The notes beneath the pieces are model-generated. The model did not search any database. It saw only the letters and a list, made by a program, of their open reading frames with translations, and was not told where the DNA came from. DNA of 64,000 nt from Amoebophrya sp. A120 (Eukaryota > Sar > Dinophyceae > Syndiniales > Amoebophryaceae), in the NCBI GenBank assembly GCA_905178155.1, contig CAJINV010000011.1, positions 1,315,790 through 1,379,789 on the forward strand. Reading direction: 5' to 3'. The position numbers and the translations under genes are program-made. Shown piece by piece: positions 13,118-23,152 of the stretch (its first letter is position 1; every line of letters begins with the position of its first letter).

Positions 13118-16100
13118 ATGGAAGTAATCGCCCCCCTTCTCTCGCAACCGGATGAACGGCGAGAAGCGCGTCTTCTCGGCCTGTTTCACCTCCTCCAGGA
13201 CCAGGCCACCCAATTTTCCTCCGAGGCCTGGGCGAAGTTCCTTCGCCCCAAAGTCCTCGGCGCGCCGCTGCAGTACGGGCCGAGTTCGGTCGACGCGAGT
13301 AGTGGGAGTTGTATCACCATCATCGCCTTACTGCTCCGAGCGGACAAGGCGCGCAGGCAGTACGATCTACGAACGAGTTCTCTGTTCAACTGTTTGGTGG
13401 ATTTAGGGATGTTGAAACGTCGAAGGAGAGAGAAAGAAGCTGGTACTTCTACAGCTGCGGGGGTCCCAAACAAAGTCTCGACAACAACCGATGCGCAGAA
13501 AAAAGAGCAGCAGGAGCGGCTGGGGAAGCTTGTGGAGGCGGTCACAACCGAGAAAATTCCAGGGTATCTCCTTGGAAACAATGGCAGCCTGACCACGAAA
13601 GTGCTTGACACCCGCGCAGCTGTTGTCGCAAAAAATAAAGATGGTCGCGGCGCGACTACTTCAACTTCTACTGGCGTTGCAAATAAACGGAATCAGAAGG
13701 ACGGTGACCCCACCAAAGAAAGCTCTGCCGCCGCCGAGGACGACAATAGTACCATATCCGATGTGGAAAACTATGTCAATGGAATCGTTGAGGAATCCGT
13801 TCCTGCTGATACACGTACACATCCAACATCGAGCAAAGGACTACAAAGCTCCTCGTCGGCCGTGTCATCAAATACGAAAACCAGGAGAAACAAGCAAATC
13901 CAACTTCTGTCGGAGGCTTTTTCTGACCTCAATCCTTTCTCGTCTGCCACGCAGCCCGAAAAGACCCTGTTTGACTTGCGCGAAAAGCACGAGTTCTTTA
14001 TGCGTGAGTACGAACTTTTCGCACAGAGATCTACTACTACGACGGGTAATATTGATGCGTCTTCGTCTTCCACCCCGCAGCTGGTGTCAAGACTGAAGGG
14101 TCAGAAAGCTCTCAAGGTCGCCCTCTACGTCGGGAATGCGTTCGACGAGCTGTTAGTGGACGAAGAGTTGTATCCACTGTAAAAGTATCGTACTTGTACG
14201 TCGGTACAATTTCCGGGACTATGACAAATCTAGTTTGTTACAATCACCTAAATCAGGAGGATGATCACAAATGCTTCGTAGTTGTATTTGTTCCTTCTCC
14301 TGCAAAAATTCAAATTTGTAAAATGCAATTTGTTGTACATGTACTAGTACGGTACAATACTTTTGCAATCTGCATAAGCTGCGGAGTACACGACCTACGA
14401 CTTCATCGCCAACATCGCAACAGCCTCAGTTGCTGAAAAGGAAGGACAAGCCCGTCTCGACATCACCAGGACCATCATCAATTTCCGGATCTACTTCTAC
14501 TTCAGAAGTCACATCATCCTGTACCTGCGGTCCGGTGCAATGGGAACAAGAAATTTCTGCGTGTGATTATACTGAAAATCTTCTTGTAAGCTCCTCTTGT
14601 GGTGAAGCAAGTAGAGCACCCGGCGGAGGTCTTCTTTGTTCTCCGAGGAACCAGCCATTGTACGCGTTCGAGCGGAAGCTGACTTCCACTTCCCCCGACG
14701 AGGTTCTTGCAAAGTATCCTGTGCAAAAGTATCGTGCTCGTAGTAATTGCAATCATGCGTTACAAATTTTTTTCTCAACGCAAATCCGCATCACAAATTT
14801 CATTTCTCATGCTGAGGCATGAATTTGTCATGCATTTATACGAGTACGATACTTTTGCAATTCATACGAAGGAGAGACAAACGAACTTCCTCGCGTTTGT
14901 CGCCCAGATGGAGATGGTTTACCGGACGCGCGGTCTGTTTTCCGATGTGGAAGTGGTGTCCGCGAACCGTTTGCAATTCCTGCACCGATGCGACGTCGTG
15001 GTCATCCTCAGTACCGATAACTGGCCCAAAGTACAGCGGATGCTCGCGACGAGAAGTAGTTTACCGCAGTTGATCTTTGCCGTCGGGAGCCCAGTGAAAG
15101 AACAAGCGACTGCTGACTTCTTTTCATCTGTCAGTGCTGGGAGCATTAGCAGCAGTGGTCTTGACGCGGCCAAGCGGAGCCAAATTTATTTTTCCCACGA
15201 TAGTAAAAAAATGGAAATCGATAGCGAAAGCAATGCTAGTTTTCCGAAAGATGGGATCGAGCGGCAAGCGCAAAGCGTCTTCACGCCACTAGCTGCAGCA
15301 AGCCGTGAAGATGTGACTGCAGATGAGAGCACGTCCTCTGCGCTTGTGTCAACATCATCTCTTACCGCCTCGTCCTCCGACATGATCACTTTCTCAATAT
15401 GCATTGCAAAAGGCTCGTACTAGTCACGTAGAGATCGCACTACAAAAAAAAAGCTGCAATTTGTAATGCTGATTTATTCCCCGAGACCACAGATCTGCCA
15501 CGATGTCGATGACTGCGATTGGTACGGTTTTTGATCGGTACAACACTTTTGCAATGCATGTTGAACCAAGCCCGTCTATCTCCGTCTGGGTCACGTCATC
15601 CTCGACTACCGCACTTCCGTCCGCGCCCGCGGCCGCTACAGTTGGAAGAAGCAGCAGAAACTGCAGAAGCGCAAGGAGGACGCCGAGAAGCTGGTTTCAA
15701 ACGTGCAGAACTGGGTGACCAGCCGGCAGCAGTCGCGGGAGCAAGCCTTGGCGCAGATGAAACGAACCCGGGAAGCCAGACGCGAGCGCAGACTCGGGCG
15801 GACGAGCTTGTCGATGCACTCGCCCGCGCACGTGCGGGACGCTTTCGAGGAGGATAGCTTGCCGGGGGAAAGTGAGGAAGAGGACGAGGAGAAATACAGC
15901 CGACGTGGTCCTCCTCGAGCAGGGTCGACGTCGTTCTTGCAAGAAGGAGAAAACACAACCACCACCACACCAGCGGCCCCTGCTGCTGACCACTCTCCTT
16001 CGACAGCTGCGGAGCAGTCCGATTTGTTGTTGGGCCAGAGTCTGCTGGTTGCGAACGCGTTGAAAGCACAGCACGGGGGAGCAGTAGCTCTTGCAGAAGT

Positions 16101-18462
16101 AGAAGGAGTAGCAGAAAGTAGAACAGGACAATCACTATCACATCAATCAGCGGATGTTGAACAAGCTATTTTACTATCTCCAGCCCCATCAACATCTTCC
16201 AGGGGCCGTGAGGTTTCCCGCCCCACGACCACATTGACCCGGACTCGCACCCTATCCGACCGTGCGTTGAGCACACTGGAGAAAGAGCGTCGCAGGACCA
16301 GCTTCGAGCTGCGGAAGCGGGCTCGCGCGAATGCGTCCAAGAGGAACAGGACGTCGGGCAACGCCGCACATCAAGGACAGGAGGGCGAATTTGCATCCTC
16401 CGCTCCAGATGAAATAACCGGGTCTGCAGCTCTGGTGTGTCGTGAAAATAACACTTACCCTGCCGGTTTCGACATGAGCCCGGTCGCATACCCTCCGGAT
16501 AACATTTTCAACGTCGGGACAAATAAAACAGCAGCGAACAGAACCAAAAGATCAACTTCTTTGCGGGACGAGCATGACCGATTCTCGTCGCGAACCTCGA
16601 ACGGCAGTGATGCTACGTCGTTTTCATCTACTTCCGCAGGTAGAGCCGCGAACTATATGAGTAGCTATCAGGGAAAAATCGAGGCCTCGCGGGAACTTGC
16701 GATCGCACAATTATCGGACCGGGAGCTCGAATGCGAGTCGGAGCTGTCATCTGCGGACGTTACCGAGGATGAGTCCGTTGAAGATCGTCCGGCGCAACCC
16801 CAAAAATCGCCTCCGTCTTTCCTCGAACGGATCGGGTTGTCTCCAGCGCAGTCTTATCAACCGCAAATATGTTGTCTGGGTCTGGAAGTAGTAGAATGCT
16901 GGGTTTGCGTTTGTTGTCAAGATGCTTGGCTCACATGACTCTTAAATGTCGTGTAATGCGTGAGCAGGAAAACGAAAAAAGTCTTCTTGTCATGCAAAAA
17001 TGCCAGATCCAGACGAGACTACATATTTGCAAAATTGCATAAGTCTTGTGGGAAGCGGCGCGGGTCGTGCGGGCGGCGGAAAGAAGACGGAATAAAGAAC
17101 AAAGCTGATATTATCGCATCAGCATCACCTTCACTACCCGGCTCTGCTACTTCGCGACCATCACCGTCAACATCTACTACGTCACGACAGCACGACAGTC
17201 GGACTGTGAAGAAAAAGAAATCGACGCGGATATTATCCTCACGGGGGGCTTCCAGAGAAGAGAACGGCTCTAGTGCTGCGCCCGTTGGTCTTGGAGCACA
17301 ACATCAAAGCGGCACGGCCATTGTCGGACAACAAAGCGATGGAAGTCAAGAGCTGGAGGGAAAGAATGCAGTCGAGATCAACAGTTTTCCGCAAAGCCAA
17401 AATCCCGACGACCTGCGTCTCCACTGGATTTCGGCGGAGGATCTGATCGACGTGATCTTTTTCCTCATTGCGAACCCGAAGAGCGCAGGAGGAATATCAA
17501 GAAGGCTCGACGTAGTTCCTGGTGCGCAAAAAAAGAACAAGAACGAGAACAGTACTTCTAGCTACAACAAAGGACAACCAGGAGAATCTCCATGGGAGAT
17601 TTTCAACGCGGTGGCGCCGGACGGGGGCATTCAGTTCGACGAAAGGACCGCAATCGCCACGGAGGCGGTATTTTATCCGGAGTACCACGAAAGCCTGATT
17701 GCTTCCTCCCCGAGCACCTTCCTCCACGACGGGGCAGCGGCGCAGAGGCAGCAGTTCTGCGTCGCTTGGAACGAGGTTGTGGCGGGGGAGATGAAGCTGT
17801 TGAACAATACAACTCTGGAGCAGCAGAAAAATCCAAGAGGACAACGACTACGCGACGATCGTCCTCTACAGGAGCTTCGCTCTCCCCCCGCTAGCCTGCC
17901 CTTCTACTCCACCGCAAACAACTCGTCGAGTAGTATGCACGCACGAACTACCAAAACGACCTCCAGCAGCGCCGCCAGCACGCCGCGCAGCTACACTTCA
18001 TCTTCCACGCCCGCACTTCTGAAGATGCCAGGGAATAGCGTGGTTTCTTGGGTTGGCGGTGTGGTAGCTCCTTTTCTACCCGTTTCGGTGATCAAGACGG
18101 TTCGGGACGCGGTCGACGAGTTGGGACCGGTTTGTTCATCTGCGGGAGTTGTACATCGTCAAGGCCGTTCTTCTCCATTTATTTCCGCGAACGCCTTGCA
18201 GCAGCACAATGAAGCAGAGAGCACTCCTGGTTCGGAGGGTCCAGGGCGAGCATTTTCGCCAACATTTTCCAGTACGACCGGATCCGCGCCTAGTACTGCT
18301 GAGTACCAGCAGTATGAGTATTATTGTGCGGCCTCAAACAGCAATCCGATACTTCTGCACCCGCTGCTGGCGCCGTATTACAGTGTGAAAACGAACGCCG
18401 TCCGTCCGCAAAAACTGTTGTCTATGGGGTACGTATTTCACGATGTCGATTTCAATGAATAG
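13118..18462 (+). CDS. Large multi-exon protein; C-terminal part weakly like SDR39U1/TIGR01777 epimerases
   Basis: Exons 13118-14170, 14382-14714, 14872-15397, 15566-16854, 17047-18462 sum to 1539 codons (1538 aa); all four gaps are introners and there is no GT-AG intron. The N-terminal 100 residues look globular (helical, Leu-rich). Around residues 465-530 there is an alternating hydrophobic/polar block (RCDVVVILSTDNW). About residues 640-690 is a basic helix. The rest is disordered Ser/Thr/Glu-rich sequence. Near the C-terminus, LHWISAEDLIDVIFFLIANP then FNAVAPDGG, a 'PALLKMPG' segment, and a final VRPQKLLSMGYVF resemble in order the C-terminal half of TIGR01777-type NAD-dependent epimerases (usual wording WIHIDDL, NAVAPNP, VLPRKLLxxGF). 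I cannot find the N-terminal GxxGxxG nucleotide motif, so this may be a remnant or a chance likeness. The start is the only good ATG (13118). Real gene: confident. Function: weak. Confidence 0.6.
14171..14376. mobile_element. Introner, family A (diverged)
   Basis: Starts TATCCACTGT and ends AATCTGCATA, with inner AAAAGTATCG and AATACTTTTG. Flanks AGTTG (14166-14170) and AGCTG (14377-14381) differ at one base; both give Leu. At 206 nt it is the longest family A copy here. Confidence 0.85.
14715..14866 (-). mobile_element. Introner, family A (reverse)
   Basis: Starts TATCCTGTGC and ends GCAATTCATA, the reverse complement of the forward form. Flanks CAAAG (14710-14714) and CGAAG (14867-14871). 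Removal gives D-E-V-L-A-K-E-R-Q-T-N. It shows that the opposite orientation is also removed. Confidence 0.9.
15398..15560. mobile_element. Introner, family A (symmetrical ends)
   Basis: Starts TATGCATTGC and ends GCAATGCATG. Flanks CTCAA (15393-15397) and TTGAA (15561-15565) share three bases. Joining with the left copy gives T-F-S-T-K-P-V; using the right copy would create an in-frame TGA. So here the left copy must stay in the mRNA. Confidence 0.8.
16855..17041. mobile_element. Introner, family B (diverged)
   Basis: Starts TATCAACCGC, with inner TGTCTGGGTCTGG on the left and CCAGATCCAGACGAG on the right; ends AAATTGCATA. Perfect duplication AGTCT (16850-16854, 17042-17046). Removal gives S-P-A-Q-S-C-G-K-R in frame. 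Confidence 0.9.
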
Positions 18463-19232
18463 AAGCCTGTTCCTGTACGAAGATTTTTCTAACGTTAACG
18501 GGACAAAATAAACATCAGCGCAAAGTGGCTTGGATAGAACAATCCATGGCACATAGTCGCTTTTTCATGGCACGGCTACAAGTCGTGAATGGAAAGAGTG
18601 ATCCGGCAGCACTCTGCAGGTGGGGTCGCTCGTGGTTCATGGCCGCTTCGCGTTCTCTGTTTGTTTATCGCGGATCAGTTTGATTTCCTAGATCGCTGCG
18701 GCCAGAGCCACACGTCGTGTTGACGAGATCCGAGGAGTGAAACTATACGCTTTAGAGGAATAAACAAGTAGCTGAAGATCATTGCAATTACTGTACTATT
18801 CAACAAAAAACGCATGGATTCTGATACCGTTACTGATTCTTCAACACTACTTAGAATCAACTCCGATTGGCGCATATACGGGTCGGCCGTTTCTTTTTCC
18901 AGCACGCTATATGTCCGCACTTTTTGTCGTCCCCACTCCTGACAGACCGCGATTTTTATGTGAGTCATTTGATGACGCAGAGGAATTCTATGCAGTTCTA
19001 ATTCTTTATGATTCAGTTTGATTTTTGCTCGGAAAGTAAGAACTCAAAGGCGGTGTCTTTTACGGCGAATCCGAAAGCTAAACTTCCGACTCATCCATTT
19101 CTTCAAGCGGTTGCCTCGCGCTGCCGTTGTCCTTGGCTCCACAGAAAATCAAACTTGATCTTTGCGCCGAATAAATAACTTCCTATGCTACTTTCTCAAC
19201 CTCCTGTTTCAGTTCCTTTATCCTGATTCAGA
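18463..19232. other. Intergenic stretch
   Basis: A 770-bp gap. A 79-codon open frame at 18782-19021 has a hydrophobic start but no homology or splice support. I see no other feature. Confidence 0.45.
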
Positions 19233-21450
19233 ATGCCAGCGTCGACGACCGCAGCTGCGCACTCGGCAAAAAAGGGCAGCACTGGTCTACCGAAAAATGG
19301 TTCTGCGACCACGACAAGCAGCGGCTGCCTGCGCACCATCCGGATTCGCAACTTGAGTGGCACAAAAGTCGTCGAAAAGCTCGTGGACCCATCGAAGGTC
19401 TTAACCGTTGCCGACCTGTGTGCGCACGACATCATCGCGGACGCCATCGACGTATGAATTGCAAAAGTATAATCCGTACTAGCTATAGATCGAATGACAA
19501 GTTTCGCCAAGAGGAAAAATGGCGTTTGTGAAGCTGGAGAAGGAGGTATTGATATTCAAAATAGATATCTGTGGTCAGGCATAACTGCAATCACTTTCTC
19601 TACGAGTTCGAGTGCGATACTTTTGCAAAGGATACGACGCAGACCAGTTGCTACCGCCGGTGCATCGTTTACAGTGGCTGCAAATTACGTTAGAGGAAAC
19701 CTCCGCGGACGAGAATTATGACGATGCCCAGCCCCAGGATCCAGGCGCTGCTGAGCAAGAACATGAGCACCCAGAGACTTTTCTGGACCGTAAGACACCA
19801 ATCGATTACGGAGATGTTGATGGCGGGTTATCGACAGCTGCTGGATGCGAGAAGTCCTCCTCGAAAACACCAGTTCCATCGTTTCAGTTCGTCATCACAC
19901 CTCCCGAGTTTAGCGTGGCCCAACTGACAAATGGTAAATCGGTGGAGGAATTCGAGCGGTCGGATCCGTATTTTCGCTTTGAAGAGTTTTTCGCAAGTTT
20001 CACTCTGGAGCAGGCCCGTTCCTTTGTGTACGACCGCAGTTGGGAGCTGATTGACGCCATGAATTTGAAAGACGAGACGAAGGACAGTGCCCGCAACTCC
20101 CTTCCGGATACGTGGTTGCCCTGTGGGACCACGGCGCTAGTACCGAAAGATGAACGTGCGGACCCGTACGAGGTACTGCATCATCTCGCTGGAATCGAAA
20201 GCCAAATAGCCCTGTTCGTCAGCTTGTTGACGGCCATCTTTGAGTTACCAGAAACGGAATGGAACAAGCACGAGAGGCTCTCGGGGGGAAAGTACTTTGC
20301 CTGGGCGCGACGCGACCGCTATTGCCGAAAGCTGCGGGTTCAGTTCTTTCACCACGGGGACAATCTTCAGCCCGACTGGAATTTTTGCAGCGATGAACAC
20401 TGGACAGACAAGCGCCGCGAAGCAGCTCAGGCGGAGCTCGGCAAAAAGATCTTCCGATTTTCTAACCTGGGCGGACAGGCTGCGGCAAAAGAAATCGGAG
20501 TCGTTGTGATGAATTCGTGGCGGGCTACAAACTTTCTGCGAGTTTATGACGCCGAGGTAGAGCTTGCTTTCCGTCTCACCATGGAAGACTTGGCCGCCCA
20601 GTCAACGAAGACGATGAAGGAGAACGAGGAAGGTGCAGCAGGAACTACTTTGCTTGGTGAACAACCAGACAAAAAGCCTCTACTTCAAGATGAACCAGTA
20701 AATAAACCGGAACGAACTGAACTGGAAGAGTTCTGCAGGGCATTGGAGTTCGAGCTGAGTCGCGAGCAAATCGCCTTGAAGTGGCAGGAAGCAGCCCGAA
20801 ACTACGCGAATTCAAACCTGTGGGCCGACGCCGCAGCAGGGGCAGCCGAATACCTCGCGAACCCAGGCACCGAATGGGAGGGCGACGAGGATTCGCCGCC
20901 CACAATCGACGACTACAAGGCGCATTACCGTGAGGAGCACCGAGGAGTTGTGAAGTACCTTAATCGATACATCGAGCCGGGCCTGGAATCCCTCGAACCG
21001 CTCCTCCGTGCCCTGATTCAGCCGCACGTTAAGCAACGCGACGTTGGAGTTGTGGGAGAAAACAAGGGCAAGAAGAAAAAGGCGGCAGCAAGTGTCGTTC
21101 CTCCTCCTCCTCCTCCAGTGTACGTGCACGACTTCGAACCGCTTATCAGCGACATCCTCGAGCTCGCCGAGGTCTGCTACCTGGAACCGCGCAACACAAT
21201 TCTGCACGAGCTCGGGATTCCGCAGAACTTCCGGAAGACCCTCGAGGAGAAGTACGGGGACCAGCTACCGCTGCCCTGGAGTGGAGTGGAACACCACTGG
21301 GCTGTGGAAGAGGGAGAATCGGTATACGTTCTTCTAAGTAGTTCTTTATCGGCCAGATTAAGACAGGTGGAAGCGTTTGCTGACGACGAGGAGAATGTGG
21401 ATGCCTATTTGTGTGCATGTTGTGGATTACCAGCATACAACCATACGTAA
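19233..21450 (+). CDS. Tandem family of unknown function, copy A
   Basis: I do not recognise this family. Exons 19233-19452 and 19640-21450 give 676 aa. Blocks shared with copies B and C, in order: IRIRNLSG then VDPSKVLTVADL (about residues 36-66), DQLLPPVHRLQWL (about 76-88), FQFVITPPEF, FTLEQARSFVYDRSW, FELPETEWNKHERL, EEFCRALEFEL, then a C-terminal EPRNTILHELGIPQNFRK and LPWSGVEHHWAV. The first block has the strand-turn-strand look of a beta-grasp (ubiquitin-like) start, but no clear family match. No signal peptide or membrane segment. The ATG at 19233 follows a non-coding stretch and begins an Ala/Ser/Thr-rich leader. A single introner at 19453-19634 interrupts the DQLLPPVHR block; copies B and C are continuous there. 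It is shorter than its paralogues mostly through shorter acidic linkers. Confidence 0.8.
19453..19634 (+). mobile_element. Introner, family A (forward), absent from two paralogues
   Basis: Starts TATGAATTGC and ends CAAAGGATA. Perfect duplication CGACG (19448-19452, 19635-19639). Removal gives A-I-D-A-D-Q-L-L-P-P-V-H-R, matching copies B and C, which carry the uninterrupted block at 23440-23466 and 27370-27396. Confidence 0.95.
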
Positions 21451-21622
21451 CAACCTGCCAGTAGTATCTATGTATTAGTGTAGTTTACAAAGAGGAAGCA
21501 AAGCTACTTACGACATCAACATAGTGCTATGAATACTTGCGCGCAGTTATAAAGAGCACCATTTTGCAATTTCATCGACATTTTCGTATAAGGCATTATA
21601 TTGTTGCAACTGATTCTTGAAA

Positions 21623-22423
21623 ATGAATATGAAATTCAAATTACAGGATAATCTCGACGGCATTGGCAGTTTTTCGGACGAGTTACTCAATATAATCCCC
21701 CAGCAGCTTCCGGAGCCGGCCCAAATGAAGAAGATGCAGACTACGAGAATGAAAATAGCGGGAAAGGCAAAGCAGCCTTGTGCCATGAAGAAATCTTCCG
21801 CTGCGGAGGCGGGGCCCTTTGCAGTAACGATGGAGAAGCAAAAACAAAATCGGGAAAAACCGAAAGGCAAAACTGCCGCAGTGAAGAAGAAAACCAAAGC
21901 GGTAGCAATGGCCAAGGCCACCGCAATGAAAGAGAAAGTTGAGAAAAAGGAAAAGGCTGCTGCTGCCGCACCTCGAGGAACTGAAAGCACCAAGAACAAG
22001 AAGAAGAGCAGCAGTAAAAATAAAAAAGACACGTCTTGTTCGTCTTCTGCGGTCGTGAAGAAGGCAGCTAGAAGTGCGTTGAAGAAAAAGTCGCCGGGTA
22101 GTATGAAAAAGTCGGCGTCCGGAATGAAGAAAATTTCCGCTAGGGCAGCAAAAGTATCCAACAAGTCTGTCGCCGCAGGGAAAAAATCGAACAAGAAGAC
22201 GTCGATGAAGCAAACACCTTTGAGCACTGCAGGCGCAGGTGGAGGTACCAAGGGTAAAAAGTGCGCTAAGTCTTCAGACTCCGCAAAGAACGAGGGCAAG
22301 AACGGAAACAAGAAGGAGCTCAACAGTACGAAGAAAAAGGTGTCGAAAAAGGAAGCCGCGCAGAAACAAAGAGCAGGTGGGGGGAAAGCGAAGAATGTCG
22401 CAGTGAAGAAGAAAAAGAAGTAA
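21623..22423 (+). CDS. Lysine/alanine-rich basic protein (histone H1-like composition)
   Basis: Single exon, 266 aa, ATG at 21623. The first 30 residues are mixed (KLQDNLDGIGSFSDELLNI). The remainder is dominated by Lys, Ala and Ser with repeated SxKKK, AxMK and KKKS patterns and ends in a run of five Lys. This composition fits a nuclear, DNA-binding or nucleolar protein like linker histone tails or dinoflagellate histone-like proteins. I see no globular H1 winged helix and no domain I can name. It sits 172 bp after copy A and about 730 bp before copy B of the tandem family. Function by composition only. Confidence 0.6.
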   Translation: MNMKFKLQDNLDGIGSFSDELLNIIPQQLPEPAQMKKMQTTRMKIAGKAKQPCAMKKSSAAEAGPFAVTMEKQKQNREKPKGKTAAVKKKTKAVAMAKATAMKEKVEKKEKAAAAAPRGTESTKNKKKSSSKNKKDTSCSSSAVVKKAARSALKKKSPGSMKKSASGMKKISARAAKVSNKSVAAGKKSNKKTSMKQTPLSTAGAGGGTKGKKCAKSSDSAKNEGKNGNKKELNSTKKKVSKKEAAQKQRAGGGKAKNVAVKKKKK

Positions 22424-23152
22424 AACGCTCCCTGTTGCTAAGATGACAGTGAATCAGGATAACATCAGAAAAGTACGATTAGGATAGCATACATAAGTTG
22501 TGATTGGACTGAGAGGGGTCAAAGGTACTTTCTGCACGTGTGTGACCCGGTGCACCGAAGAGTAAAGGCCAGGGCACAGTTCACCATTACCGCTCTCACA
22601 TGTTCGCTGCGGCAAGGAGGTCGTACGAAATCGTGTAGAGAAGTTTCGCATAATATGCACATTCACGTTGCTCGTACCACAGCAAGATAGAGGAGCATCA
22701 TGATCATCATCAGGAGTAGCACCACTCTGTTTCACATCTTCACAAAGAAAAGATGATCCGAAGGACCGGGATTTTTCCGTACGAACAGTATGTCGATCAA
22801 ATAGAAGTAATTTTGATCGTTCATCTACTCGTCGTCGGTGCTAGTCGGCCACTCGAATAATTCAAATTCTTCGATATTTTGATTATACAGCGAAGTGTCG
22901 CCCGGTACATGTATAGTAGATGGTCTTGCGTTGATGTACTTGTATCAATCTTTTCTCTTTCTTCTGTGCTCGCTAGATCTTCCTGATAATTTCAACTTTG
23001 TTGGATTTTGTTGGTGTAATCTGTGATAACTTCATTGGGACAAGAAACTGAAACATCTGCTGGAGACCAAAGCATTACTTCTTTGCTTGAAGATTTTACA
23101 ACTTTTTTCGTTTGACCGGGGAATTTTGATTTAGCACTCCCGAAAAGTAAAA
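22424..23152. other. Intergenic stretch
   Basis: 729 bp between the Lys-rich gene and copy B. I see no gene, repeat or introner. Confidence 0.5.
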
